From the NCBI GenBank assembly GCA_018366195.1, contig JAGZIN010000009.1:13062-77061 (forward strand): 64,000 bases of DNA. The letters are read 5' to 3'. This DNA is from Butyricicoccus pullicaecorum. Lineage in GTDB: Bacteria > Bacillota > Clostridia > Oscillospirales > Butyricicoccaceae. This document shows, one piece after another, positions 52,724-62,386 of the stretch; the stretch's first letter is position 1, and the number at the start of each line of letters is the position of its first letter. Below the pieces are notes generated by a model, which saw nothing but the letters and a program-made list of their open reading frames with translations, made no database searches and was not told the origin of the DNA. The position numbers and the translations under genes were made by a program.

Positions 52724-53794
52724 ATGCTTGATAAATTGAGTGCATTGATTGCGCGCTTTGACGAGGTGGAAGCCCGCCTGTCCGCACCGAACCTCTATGA
52801 TGACCCGACAGCGGCTGCAAAGCTGCTCAAGGAGCAGCGCCGGCTTGCGCCCATTGTGGAGGTCATACGCGCCCGTGAACAGGCGCTCCAGACCATTGCT
52901 GATGCGCAGGAACTCATGCGTGAAGAGCCTGAAATGCGCGACTTTGCACAGGAAGAAATGAACGAGGCACAAGCCCGTGCCGAACAGCTTGAGCAGGAGC
53001 TGAAAATCCTGCTGCTCCCCCGCGACCCCAATGATGACAAAAATATTATGGTAGAAATCCGCGGCGGTGCAGGAGGGGAGGAATCCGCACTCTTTGCGCA
53101 CTCTCTGCATCGTATGTATACGATGTATGCAGAAAAACATGGCTGGACAACCGAAATCCTGTCCATCAATGAAACCGAACTGGGCGGCTGCAAGGAGGTT
53201 GTCTTTCAGATTGCCGGAGACGGCGTATATTCCCGCTTGAAATTTGAATCGGGTGTCCATCGTGTGCAGCGGGTCCCCGAAACCGAAAGCCAAGGACGTA
53301 TCCATACCTCAACCGTTACGGTTGCCGTTTTGCCCGAAGCGGAGGAGGTTGACTTTGAAATCAACCCCGCCGATTTGAAAGTGGATACCTTCCGTGCATC
53401 TGGCGCGGGTGGTCAGCACATCAACAAAACCGAATCCGCCATTCGGATTACCCATCTGCCCACTGGAACCGTCGTAGAATGTCAGGACGAGCGCAGCCAA
53501 CATAAAAACCGTGACAAAGCTATGCGCGTTCTTCGCACCCGACTTTATGAGGCAGAATGTGAAAAGCAAAACGCCGCAATCGCTGCCGAACGGCGCGCAC
53601 AGGTGGGAACCGGCGACCGCTCTGAGCGGATTCGCACCTATAACTTTCCCGAAAATCGCGTATCTGACCATCGAATCAAGCTGACTATCTATAAGCTTGC
53701 TCAATTTTTAGATGGTGATATGGACGAAGTGCTGGACGCACTCATCACTGCGGATACTGCACAAAAGCTTCAGGCGCAAAACGATACCGTTTGA
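52724..53794 (+). CDS. prfA: Peptide chain release factor 1
   Basis: 356 residues. The GGQ catalytic motif is in RASGAGGQHINKTESAIR. The N-terminal helical domain and the tripeptide anticodon region (PETESQGRIHTSTVTVAV, with PxT-type recognition loop) are those of RF1, which reads UAA and UAG. RBS CGAGGT. prmC is not adjacent here; the tsaC gene follows. Confidence 0.96.
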   Translation: MLDKLSALIARFDEVEARLSAPNLYDDPTAAAKLLKEQRRLAPIVEVIRAREQALQTIADAQELMREEPEMRDFAQEEMNEAQARAEQLEQELKILLLPRDPNDDKNIMVEIRGGAGGEESALFAHSLHRMYTMYAEKHGWTTEILSINETELGGCKEVVFQIAGDGVYSRLKFESGVHRVQRVPETESQGRIHTSTVTVAVLPEAEEVDFEINPADLKVDTFRASGAGGQHINKTESAIRITHLPTGTVVECQDERSQHKNRDKAMRVLRTRLYEAECEKQNAAIAAERRAQVGTGDRSERIRTYNFPENRVSDHRIKLTIYKLAQFLDGDMDEVLDALITADTAQKLQAQNDTV

Positions 53795-53840
53795 TTGCTT
53801 TTCGTATTATTTTATTTTTTCATAACAGGAAGTGTATCCT

Positions 53841-54863
53841 ATGAAAACTTTGCTTTTGCAGCCGGAGTCTGATGGCGCGATTGCACAGGCTGGCGCATTG
53901 CTGGTCTCTGGTCAAGTGGTGGGTATCCCCACGGAAACCGTATATGGATTGGGCGCAAATGCACTTGACGGAACAGCAGTACAAAAAATCTTTGCCGCCA
54001 AGGGGCGTCCATCTGACAATCCGCTCATCGTCCACATTGCAGACCTTGCACAAATCTATTCTTTGACCACAGAGGTACCTGAAGCTGCCCTGCGGCTGGC
54101 TGAAGCATATTGGCCTGGTCCCATGACCATCATTCTTCCCAAGGCAAGCTGTATTCCGCAGGAAGTATCTGCCGGACTGGATACCGTAGGAATCCGTCTG
54201 CCCTCTCACCCCATCGCACGGGCTGTGATTCGTGCAGCCGGAGTTCCCATTGCTGCCCCCTCTGCCAATCTGTCTGGACGTCCCTCCACCACAACGGCTG
54301 CTCATGTGATGGAGGATATGAACGGAAAAATTGCAGCAGTTGTAGACGGCGGTTCCTGTGCAGTCGGCGTGGAATCCACTGTGGTTTCTCTGACCGGAGA
54401 AACACCACGGCTGCTGCGTCCGGGAGGCATCTCTCTGGAGCAGCTGGAAGCAGTCCTCGGCACAGTCGAGGTTGACCGTGCAATTGTCCAGCCCATTGGG
54501 GAAGATGTCCGCGTATCTGCCCCCGGCATGAAATACCGGCATTATGCCCCCCATGCGCCGGTCACCGTTGTGTGCGGCAATCCGGAACGCAGCGCTGACT
54601 ATATTGCAGCACATCTGACGAATACCTGCGGTATCATTTGCTTTGATGAATTTTCCGCTCGATTTCCCGCGCACTTCACACAGACCATTGGGCAATCCAA
54701 CGACTATGCTGCACAGGCTCAGGCAATCTTTGATGCCTTACGCACCTTTGACCATACCGAGGTTTCCGCCATCTGGGCACAATGTCCTGATGACAGCGGG
54801 ATTGGTCTTGCAGTTGCCAACCGGCTCAAAAAAGCAGCAGGCTTCCATGTGATTGAGGTGTAA
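53841..54863 (+). CDS. tsaC: Threonylcarbamoyl-AMP synthase, Sua5 type
   Basis: About 340 residues, the long two-domain form. The YrdC domain (1-200) makes threonylcarbamoyl-AMP from threonine, bicarbonate and ATP for the t6A37 modification of tRNA. Motifs are GIPTETVYGLGANAL, KGRPSDNPLIVHI, and SANLSGRPSTT. The C-terminal Sua5 domain begins after SAPGMKYRHYAPHAPV, a conserved linker. The ATG at 53841 has an AGGAAG site; a GTG three codons before does not. coaE starts one base after the stop. Confidence 0.93.
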   Translation: MKTLLLQPESDGAIAQAGALLVSGQVVGIPTETVYGLGANALDGTAVQKIFAAKGRPSDNPLIVHIADLAQIYSLTTEVPEAALRLAEAYWPGPMTIILPKASCIPQEVSAGLDTVGIRLPSHPIARAVIRAAGVPIAAPSANLSGRPSTTTAAHVMEDMNGKIAAVVDGGSCAVGVESTVVSLTGETPRLLRPGGISLEQLEAVLGTVEVDRAIVQPIGEDVRVSAPGMKYRHYAPHAPVTVVCGNPERSADYIAAHLTNTCGIICFDEFSARFPAHFTQTIGQSNDYAAQAQAIFDALRTFDHTEVSAIWAQCPDDSGIGLAVANRLKKAAGFHVIEV

Positions 54864-54864
54864 C

Positions 54865-55455
54865 ATGAAAATTTATGGACTTACGGGCAGTTCTGGTGCC
54901 GGAAAAAGTACCGCAGCGGCATACTTTCTTCCCTACCATTTCGGCAGTGTCGATGCCGATGCCGTCTATCGGAAGATTTGTGTGCCCGGCAGTGCGCTGC
55001 TGGGTGAATTGCAGGCAGCATTTGGGGATATCCTGAATCCAGATGGTTCTCTCAATCGTCCTGCACTAGCCAGTATCGTATTCTCTGATGCAGACAAGCT
55101 CAAAGCACTGAACACCATCACCTGCTCCCATATCTGGACAGAAAGCCAAAACGAATTTGACCGACTGGAACAGCGCGGCATCACACAAGTCCTGTTTGAT
55201 GCTCCCACCCTATTTCAGGTTGGTCTGAACGTCCATTGTCATGCGGTGATTGGTGTCATTGCGCCAAGAGAGATGCGTATTGCACGAATTATGAAACGAG
55301 ACGGACTAACCGAGCAGGCAGCGGCTGCACGTATTGACGCACAGCCCGACAATGACTTTTACCGCAGGCATTGTGACTTCATCTTAGAAAATCAAGGGGA
55401 CAGCCAAGCCCTTGCAGCACAAGTACACGCACTATGCCAAACATTACAAGCATAA
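54865..55455 (+). CDS. coaE: Dephospho-CoA kinase
   Basis: 196 residues. Catalyses the last step of coenzyme A synthesis. P-loop GSSGAGKST, the DADAVYR motif that binds dephospho-CoA, and the lid region RIMKRDGLTEQAAAARI are present. The start ATG follows the tsaC stop by one base, with GAGGTG as ribosome site. Confidence 0.92.
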   Translation: MKIYGLTGSSGAGKSTAAAYFLPYHFGSVDADAVYRKICVPGSALLGELQAAFGDILNPDGSLNRPALASIVFSDADKLKALNTITCSHIWTESQNEFDRLEQRGITQVLFDAPTLFQVGLNVHCHAVIGVIAPREMRIARIMKRDGLTEQAAAARIDAQPDNDFYRRHCDFILENQGDSQALAAQVHALCQTLQA

Positions 55456-55472
55456 GAAAAGGAGCGTATTTT

Positions 55473-56852
55473 ATGGAACTGTTTTATGATAAAAAAACCG
55501 GCTGGGACAAACTGGACACGCAGTCTTGTATGGATTATGCGGAAGGCTACAAAAGCTTTCTTGATGCAGGCAAAACTGAGCGTGATGCGGTATCTTACCT
55601 GACAGAGAAAGCCGAAGCAAAGGGCTACAAGGCATGGACGCGCGGCATGCCTGTCCAGTCCGGTGACAAGCTATACCAAATCAACCGCGATAAAAGCCTG
55701 ATTCTAACCCATATTGGCAAGGCTCCGCTTTCAGAGGGCTTTCATTTGACCGCCGCACATCTTGATGCCCCACGTATCGACATTCGCACCGTACCGCTTT
55801 ACGAAAAGGACGGAATGGCATATTTCAAGACCCATTACTATGGCGGTATCAAAAAGTATCAATGGCTTGCCATTCCGCTCGAGCTGCGTGGTGTTGTTTG
55901 TGTCTGCCAGAACGGAACCATCACACGGGTTCCTGTGCATATCGGCAACAAGCCCAACGACCCCAAATTTGTCATCACAGATCTTCTGCCGCATCTGGCA
56001 AGTGAGCAAATGACCAAAAAAGCAACTGAGGTCATCAAAGCAGAAAACATGAATGTACTGCTTGGCTCCATTCCCAGTACCCATGCAGAAAAGGATGACA
56101 AGGATAAGGTAAAGCGTGCCGTTTTGGAATATCTCCACGCAAACTATGAAAATATGACGGAAGCTGACTTCCTATCTGCGGAACTTTCCTGTGTTCCAGC
56201 ATTCAACGCCTGCGACATCGGTTTTGACCGTTCCTTTGTGGGCGCTTATGGACACGATGACCGTGTTTGCTCCTATCCGGCAGCAACTGCCCTCTTTGAT
56301 TTGACCGAAACACCAGAGCATACTGCCATGTGTCTGCTGGTGGATAAGGAGGAAATTGGTTCTGATGGAGTGACTGGTATGCAGAGCCACCATTTTGATA
56401 CCTTTGTTTCTGACCTGTGCCGTGCGCAAGGCGTTTTGCCTGAGGAATGTATGGAACACGCCATCTGCCTGTCCGCAGATGTCTGCAACGCATTTGACCC
56501 CAATTTTCCAGAGGTTTCCGAGGGACGCAACGATGCCCGCATTGGGTGCGGTCTTGCAATCATCAAGTATACCGGTGCACGCGGCAAGAGCGGCACTTCC
56601 GATGCCTCTGCTGAACTGATGGCACGCGTTCGCTGTATTCTGGACGGCGCTGGCATTACTTGGCAGACCGGACAGCTGGGTCGGGTCGATCAGGGCGGCG
56701 GCGGTACCGTTGCGATGTATCTCGCAAACCGGAATATCGACACCGTAGATGCAGGTGTGCCTGTGCTTTCTATGCACTCTCCCTTTGAAACCATCTCCAA
56801 GCACGACCTGTATATGACCTATCTGGGCTTTGGCGCATTTTATCAGGCATAA
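55473..56852 (+). CDS. M18-family aminopeptidase
   Basis: About 459 residues, a cytoplasmic dinuclear-zinc aminopeptidase assembled as a tetrahedral dodecamer in characterised relatives. Zinc and catalytic motifs are AAHLDAPRID, AYGHDDRVCS, LLVDKEEIGSDG (Glu-Glu pair), and SMHSPFETISKHD. The start at 55473 has an AAAGGAG site; a frame extending 13 codons upstream enters coaE without a site. Confidence 0.93.
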   Translation: MELFYDKKTGWDKLDTQSCMDYAEGYKSFLDAGKTERDAVSYLTEKAEAKGYKAWTRGMPVQSGDKLYQINRDKSLILTHIGKAPLSEGFHLTAAHLDAPRIDIRTVPLYEKDGMAYFKTHYYGGIKKYQWLAIPLELRGVVCVCQNGTITRVPVHIGNKPNDPKFVITDLLPHLASEQMTKKATEVIKAENMNVLLGSIPSTHAEKDDKDKVKRAVLEYLHANYENMTEADFLSAELSCVPAFNACDIGFDRSFVGAYGHDDRVCSYPAATALFDLTETPEHTAMCLLVDKEEIGSDGVTGMQSHHFDTFVSDLCRAQGVLPEECMEHAICLSADVCNAFDPNFPEVSEGRNDARIGCGLAIIKYTGARGKSGTSDASAELMARVRCILDGAGITWQTGQLGRVDQGGGGTVAMYLANRNIDTVDAGVPVLSMHSPFETISKHDLYMTYLGFGAFYQA

Positions 56853-56890
56853 TTCTTCATTATCCGCTCCGTAGAAAGAGAGGCTTAGAA

Positions 56891-57655
56891 ATGTTTTCAT
56901 TCTTTAAGAAATCTGTTGTCTCCCAACCGGATACGGCTCCTGCCCCCGACTTTGGCATGCTTGGTACCGAAAAACAACAAAAGCTTGTGGATTGCACCCA
57001 CAAGCTTGATGCCATTCTCCAAAAAAAGAATCTGCATCAAACAATGGCGCGTGTCGTGTTTGTCCTAGACCACTCAGGCTCTATGCGTCCGCTTTATCAA
57101 GATGGTACCGTTCAAAATACGTTAGAGCGCATCTTTCCGGTTGCATTGCGCTTTGATGACAATGGAGAAATGCAATTTTATCTGTTTGACACGGTTTATC
57201 AGGAGCTTGACCCTGTATCCCTCCAGAATCTGGAGGGATATACCGAAAATGTCATCTTAAAAAAAATGGGCAAATATGGTCAGACCCGTTATGCACCGGC
57301 AATGAACGCTATCTTGCACCGCTACGCACAAAAAGAGCCCTCCCAAATTCCAACCTTTGTCATATTCATTACAGATGGAGACAATAGCGACAAGGCTGCG
57401 GCAAAACAGTCTTTAATTGCTGCCTCCAAACACAATATCTTCTGGAAGTTTATCGGAATCGGAAAAGAAAGCTTTCCATTCCTTGAAAAACTGGACGACT
57501 TGGACGGTCGGTATGTAGACAATGCCAACTATATTTCCATACCAGACCTCAATACCATGAAAGAGGAAGCACTTTACGAATGCCTGATGGAAGAATATGA
57601 TAGCTGGAGAAAGGCTGCAAAGCGTGCCGGAATTGACATATCATCAAAATCTTGA
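56891..57655 (+). CDS. VWA-domain protein, TerF/TerY-like
   Basis: 254 residues, no signal peptide or membrane helix. A short N-terminal region is followed by a von Willebrand A domain with the MIDAS motif in VLDHSGSM, the Thr of YGQTRYAPAM and Asp in FITDGDNS. It resembles the VWA proteins of tellurite-resistance gene sets, but no other ter gene is present in the window. Its function is probably metal-dependent protein binding. Confidence 0.8.
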   Translation: MFSFFKKSVVSQPDTAPAPDFGMLGTEKQQKLVDCTHKLDAILQKKNLHQTMARVVFVLDHSGSMRPLYQDGTVQNTLERIFPVALRFDDNGEMQFYLFDTVYQELDPVSLQNLEGYTENVILKKMGKYGQTRYAPAMNAILHRYAQKEPSQIPTFVIFITDGDNSDKAAAKQSLIAASKHNIFWKFIGIGKESFPFLEKLDDLDGRYVDNANYISIPDLNTMKEEALYECLMEEYDSWRKAAKRAGIDISSKS

Positions 57656-57804
57656 GCCATCGCTGAAATCTATCTGCTGCAAATACAGGACAACATATAC
57701 AAATTTTTAAGACAAGATTTGTAATATCTTCCAGACAGATTGAGAAAGATTATCCGTTTTTCCGCAGTGCGCAAAAGAAAGCGAATGGAATCAATTTTTT
57801 ACCA

Positions 57805-57833
57805 TTGTAACCGTGAAATACTGGTGTTATTCT
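57805..57833 (+). promoter_or_regulatory. Promoter of the MsmX-type ATPase gene
   Basis: TTGTAA (57805-57810) and TATTCT (57828-57833) are 17 bases apart. Confidence 0.45.
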
Positions 57834-57886
57834 GATTACAGAAACAAGAATTCCATGCGAGTTCAATCGAAAGGGGTACACCTGCT

Positions 57887-58999
57887 ATGGCAAGTATTTC
57901 AATGCGTCATCTCAAGAAAATTTATCCCGGAAATATCGAAGTGGTTCCGGATTTGAATTTGGAAATTCAGGATAAAGAGTTCATCATTCTGGTTGGTCCT
58001 TCCGGCTGTGGTAAGTCCACGACGCTGCGTATGATTGCAGGTCTGGAGGAAATCTCCGGAGGCGAAATGTACATTGGTGACCGTCTCATCAACGACGTGC
58101 CGCCTAAGGACCGCGACATTGCAATGGTATTCCAAAACTATGCGCTCTATCCGCATATGACCGTATATAAAAATATGGCATTTGGTTTGCAGCTGCGCAA
58201 GGTTCCCAAGGACGAAATCGACCGCAAGGTACATGAAGCAGCAAAGGTCTTGGATATTGAGCACTTGCTCGACCGCAAGCCCAAGGCATTATCTGGCGGT
58301 CAGCGTCAGCGTGTTGCACTCGGACGCGCAATGGTACGTGACCCTGCTGTTTTCCTGTTGGACGAGCCGCTTTCCAACCTCGATGCAAAGCTGCGCACCC
58401 AGATGCGTACCGAAATCACCAAGCTGCATAAGCGTCTTGGCACAACCTTCGTTTATGTAACGCATGATCAGACAGAAGCTATGACAATGGGTGACCGCAT
58501 CGTTGTCATGAAGGACGGCATCATTCAGCAGGTAGATACCCCGCAAAACCTGTATAATGACCCTTGCAATATGTTTGTTGCAGGCTTTATCGGTTCTCCG
58601 CAGATGAACTTCATTGACGCTGTCATCTCCCAACACGGTGACCAGTACCATATTGACTTCTCAGGCTACTCCATTCCCATTCCGCAGGGTAAAGGCGGCG
58701 CGGATACCTTTGGCGCGTATGTGGGAAAACCGGTTGTTCTAGGTCTGCGTGCAGAGGACTTCCATACGGAGGATATCTTCCTGAGCAATGCACCGGAAAG
58801 CCTGATTGATGTAGATATTGAAATTGCGGAGCTGATGGGCGCAGAGGTATTCCTCTATACCCTATGTCAAGGCAATAAAATCGTTGTCAAGGCGCCTTCA
58901 CGGGTACAGGCAAGAGGCGGCGATCGTATGCAGCTCGCGTTGGATATGAACAAAATCCATGTATTTGACAAAGAAACCGAGCGTGCAATTTGCAATTGA
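57887..58999 (+). CDS. Sugar ABC transporter ATPase, MsmX/UgpC type
   Basis: 370 residues. ABC domain with GPSGCGKST, signature LSGGQRQRVALGRA and LLDEPLSNLDAKLR, followed by an OB-fold regulatory domain from about 240 (FIGSPQMNFID). No permease or binding-protein genes are adjacent, and it has its own promoter and terminator. This is typical of MsmX/MsmK-like multitask ATPases, which energise several carbohydrate importers encoded elsewhere. RBS AAAGGGG. Confidence 0.92.
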   Translation: MASISMRHLKKIYPGNIEVVPDLNLEIQDKEFIILVGPSGCGKSTTLRMIAGLEEISGGEMYIGDRLINDVPPKDRDIAMVFQNYALYPHMTVYKNMAFGLQLRKVPKDEIDRKVHEAAKVLDIEHLLDRKPKALSGGQRQRVALGRAMVRDPAVFLLDEPLSNLDAKLRTQMRTEITKLHKRLGTTFVYVTHDQTEAMTMGDRIVVMKDGIIQQVDTPQNLYNDPCNMFVAGFIGSPQMNFIDAVISQHGDQYHIDFSGYSIPIPQGKGGADTFGAYVGKPVVLGLRAEDFHTEDIFLSNAPESLIDVDIEIAELMGAEVFLYTLCQGNKIVVKAPSRVQARGGDRMQLALDMNKIHVFDKETERAICN

Positions 59000-59069
59000 T
59001 TGGATATTAGAGACTTAAAAAAATAGCGGAATTCTGAGATATCCGCTATCATAGGGCACGATACTTCAT

Positions 59070-59120
59070 CTCCCAACTGTCAGGCAGCATTGATGTTGCC
59101 TGACAGTTGGGAGAATTTTT
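59070..59120 (+). terminator. Terminator of the MsmX-type gene
   Basis: A 17-bp perfect stem (59070-59086 with 59097-59113; left arm starts CTCCCAACTGTC) and a TTTTTT tail. Confidence 0.9.
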
Positions 59121-59153
59121 TACCCATATTCCCTGCGCAAGACACATGATAAC

Positions 59154-59193
59154 GAAAAAAGCTTGCTGTCCGTAAACAGACAGCAAGCTTTTT
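59154..59193 (-). terminator. Terminator of the NSS transporter operon
   Basis: AAAAGCTTGCTGTC / GACAGCAAGCTTTT stem with T-run on the minus strand. Confidence 0.85.
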
Positions 59194-59234
59194 GTGAAAA
59201 TTCAAAGAATGAGCCGGCAATCTCTCGAAGCAGC

Positions 59235-60605
59235 TTAGCCAAAGAACTTGGTGATATATCCCATAATCAGAATCGCTATAATACCAATCGGAATGACAAT
59301 GGTACAATAGGTACGCGCCCAAGCAGGAAACTGATAACCATTTCCGCTATTCGCCTCTGCCATAAAGTTATCCCAGCCCCAGCCATTCTTGAGACAACAG
59401 AACAGAACATAGATACACGAACCAATCGGCAAAATATTGTTGGATACCAGAAAATCCTCAAAGTCCAAAATATTACCACCCAGAATCTGCACACCACTCC
59501 ATAGATTGAATCCCAATACCGTCGGCATAGAGAGAACCAAAAGTGCAATGGTGCCATAGAGAGACATTTTCTTACGGGACAAATTGGGGAATATATCTGT
59601 AAAACAGGAAATGATATTTTCCATCACCCCAATGACCGTAGACATCGCAGCAAAAATCATGAACAGGAAGAATAACGCACCCCAAAAACGTCCGCCGGGC
59701 ATCTGCTCAAACACACTTGGCAGCGTAATAAAAATCAGTGGAGGACCAGAACCCGGGTCCACGCCAAAAGCAAAGCAGGAAGGAATCACAATCAACCCTG
59801 AGCACAATGCAACAAAGGTATCCAGTGCTGCAACATGAATGGATTCTCCAAGCAGAGAATGTTCCTTTCCAATGTAAGAGCCAAAAATTGCCATACCGCC
59901 CATACCAACGGACAGTGTGAAGAACGCCTGACTCATTGCCTGATACATGACATTCCAAATACCATTATCCACAATCTTGCTGAAATCCGGAATGAGGAAA
60001 TATTTCAGCCCCTCTTGTGCGCCGTCCAGTGTAATGGCACGAATTGCCAGAACTGCCATCAGAACAATGAGCAATGCCATCATTTTTTTATTGACAGCCT
60101 CCACGCCTTCCTTTACACCAAAGGAACATACCACAAAGCCAAGCATCACAGATACCGCCATGGCAATGGTCATTGTAACTGGGTCGGCAGTCAAAGCATC
60201 AAAAGAGGCCGTTACCTGCTGCGCAGACATCTGGTCAAAGCTTCCATTCACATATTTCAGAAAATATACAAACATCCAGCCAGCAATCGTGGTGTAAAAC
60301 ATCATGAGAATAATATTGCCTGCAATGCCAAAAAAGCTCCAAAAATGCCATTTGGTTCCCTTTGGCTCCAGCTCATGAAAAGAGCGGGAAATGGAACGCC
60401 GAGAAGCACGACCCACTGAAAATTCCATGGTCATAACCGGAATTCCAAAAAAGAGTAAAAAGGCAAGATACAGCAAAATAAAGGCTGCACCACCATATTT
60501 GCCAGTGATATATGGAAAGCGCCAGACATTTCCCAAACCAATCGCACAGCCTGCGGAAATCAGGATAAAGCCCAAGCGTGATCCAAAGGTTTCACGTTTT
60601 TGCAT
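59235..60605 (-). CDS. Sodium-dependent transporter, NSS/SNF family (copy 1)
   Basis: 456 residues, about 12 membrane helices. It begins SRLGFILISAGCAIGLGNVWRFPYI, the unwound TM1 that holds Na+ and substrate in LeuT-like carriers; the RASRRS cytoplasmic loop is also visible. Such carriers take up amino acids, tyrosine or tryptophan in known bacterial cases. The second gene of a tandem pair, 51 bases after copy 2, about the same length. RBS GAAAGGGG. Confidence 0.93.
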   Translation of the reverse strand: MQKRETFGSRLGFILISAGCAIGLGNVWRFPYITGKYGGAAFILLYLAFLLFFGIPVMTMEFSVGRASRRSISRSFHELEPKGTKWHFWSFFGIAGNIILMMFYTTIAGWMFVYFLKYVNGSFDQMSAQQVTASFDALTADPVTMTIAMAVSVMLGFVVCSFGVKEGVEAVNKKMMALLIVLMAVLAIRAITLDGAQEGLKYFLIPDFSKIVDNGIWNVMYQAMSQAFFTLSVGMGGMAIFGSYIGKEHSLLGESIHVAALDTFVALCSGLIVIPSCFAFGVDPGSGPPLIFITLPSVFEQMPGGRFWGALFFLFMIFAAMSTVIGVMENIISCFTDIFPNLSRKKMSLYGTIALLVLSMPTVLGFNLWSGVQILGGNILDFEDFLVSNNILPIGSCIYVLFCCLKNGWGWDNFMAEANSGNGYQFPAWARTYCTIVIPIGIIAILIMGYITKFFG

Positions 60606-60656
60606 AAAGCAACCCCTTTCTAAAGAATAATCAATCAGAATCTTGAAAATATCCGC

Positions 60657-62036
60657 TTATTTTGCGCCAAATTTCTGGATATACCCCATAATGAAGATAA
60701 AGAACACAATTGCAGGAAGAATCCATGTCACATAGACACGCAGAGCGGAAGGGAATTTGAGCCCGTCCCCAGCATCTGCCTCTGCAATAAAGTTTTTCCA
60801 GCCCCAGCCATAGCGCGAGGTACAGAACAGCAGATACACCATTGAGCCAAGCGGAAGCAGATTATTGGACACAATAAAGTCCTCCAAATCCTGAATATTT
60901 CCCACATGAGGAACCTGAAAACCGCTCCATAGGTTAAATCCCAATACACATGGCATGGAAATCACCAAAATAAAGACCAGATTGAACAGAATGGTCTTTT
61001 TTCGGCTCCAGCCCCAAAGATCCATACCAAAACAGATGATATTTTCAAATACTGCAATAATGGTAGAAAAGGCAGCGGCAGCCATGAAGATAAAGAACAA
61101 CGTACCCCAAATTCTTCCGCCTGCCATCTGATTGAAGATATTGGGCAGCGTGATAAATAAGAGGTTTGGACCGGAATCTGCCTGAATCCCAAACGCAGAG
61201 CATGCAGGGAAAATAATCATACCAGACATCAGTGCAACAAAGGTATCCAAAATGGTAATGGAAATCGCTTCTCCGGTCAGAGAACGCTCACGTCCGATAT
61301 AGGAGCCGAAAATCGCCAGCGCACCAATACCCAGTGACAAGGTAAAGAATGCCTGCCCCATCGCAGCAAAGATAGACTCAAACAGACCACCTGGAGCTTC
61401 AAACAGTTTGGAAAAGTCCGGCTTGATATAGAATGCAATGCCTTCTGCTGCTCCCTCCAGAGTCACTGCACGAGCGACCAATACGAAAATGAGGAAAAGC
61501 AGGCACAGCATCATGAGCTTATTGATTTTTTCTACGCCATTGCGCAAACCCATGGAGCATACACCGAAGCAAATCAGCACTGTGACAACCATACAGACGG
61601 TCATATACATCGGGCTTTGCAGCATCGTACTAAACGAGGCTGTAATATAGTCGCTGTCCACCCCTACGAATTCGCCCTTTGCCATTTTATAGACATAGGC
61701 AATCAGCCAGCCACCGACCGTGGTATAAAACGCCATGAGCAGATAATTGCCAATCATCGCGCCATAACCATACAAATGCCACTTGGTTCCCTTTGGCTCC
61801 AGCTTATGGAAGGAACGTGCAGCTGAAAGCTGACTGGCACGTCCAACCGAAAACTCCATGACCATAATTGGAAGCCCCAGCAGCAGCAAAAACAGCAGAT
61901 AAATCAATACAAATGCTGCGCCGCCATACTGACCCGTGATATATGGGAACCGCCAGACATTACCGAGACCGATTGCACAGCCTGCGGAAATTAAAATAAA
62001 TCCGAGTCTGGAACTAAACTTTTCTCGTTCTTTCAT
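60657..62036 (-). CDS. Sodium-dependent transporter, NSS/SNF family (copy 2)
   Basis: 459 residues, the same fold and start (SRLGFILISAGCAIGLGNVWRFPYI) as its downstream neighbour. The two are clear paralogues. Differences are greatest in the TM3-TM4 region, which may mean different substrates or different regulation. Promoter at 62079-62107. RBS AAAGGG. Confidence 0.93.
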   Translation of the reverse strand: MKEREKFSSRLGFILISAGCAIGLGNVWRFPYITGQYGGAAFVLIYLLFLLLLGLPIMVMEFSVGRASQLSAARSFHKLEPKGTKWHLYGYGAMIGNYLLMAFYTTVGGWLIAYVYKMAKGEFVGVDSDYITASFSTMLQSPMYMTVCMVVTVLICFGVCSMGLRNGVEKINKLMMLCLLFLIFVLVARAVTLEGAAEGIAFYIKPDFSKLFEAPGGLFESIFAAMGQAFFTLSLGIGALAIFGSYIGRERSLTGEAISITILDTFVALMSGMIIFPACSAFGIQADSGPNLLFITLPNIFNQMAGGRIWGTLFFIFMAAAAFSTIIAVFENIICFGMDLWGWSRKKTILFNLVFILVISMPCVLGFNLWSGFQVPHVGNIQDLEDFIVSNNLLPLGSMVYLLFCTSRYGWGWKNFIAEADAGDGLKFPSALRVYVTWILPAIVFFIFIMGYIQKFGAK

Positions 62037-62078
62037 GTTTTTCTTAACCCTTTCTGCGGAATAACACCGCTTGGCATT

Positions 62079-62107
62079 ATTTTATCACAGTTTTCTGTCC
62101 CTTTCAA
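62079..62107 (-). promoter_or_regulatory. Promoter of the NSS transporter pair
   Basis: On the minus strand TTGAAA (62102-62107) and TAAAAT (62079-62084) are 17 bases apart. Confidence 0.65.
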
Positions 62108-62386
62108 TAGAAAAACTTGAAGTTGCTTTAACATTAGTGTACTAAAGTAGGATTGCAAATATATCTCTCACTCCCAAAACACTTCATCACGCAATAAACA
62201 GCTTATACAGCTCCTCTCATCGGGACAATCTATCAAAAAACCGCTTTCATCTTCAGCCTCACAGGAAAATTTTTCTTGCCCGCAATCGCATCAACACACT
62301 TCTTTTCCTGTTGTATTCACATCATTTTTCTCTGCTTGTGTATCAGCAGCACCATACCATGATACTCAGGCATTTATTTGCTGCTG

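Noticed and set aside
53832..53840. GTG start for tsaC three codons upstream
   Set aside because: The ribosome site AGGAAG overlaps it; the ATG at 53841 has correct spacing.
48412..62145. Similar words TTAGTACACTTAA (48412-48424) and TTAGTGTACTAA (62134-62145) near two minus-strand promoters
   Set aside because: They lie at different places relative to their promoters (at the start site in one, upstream of the -35 in the other), and one has an extra base. Two copies are too few to call an operator.
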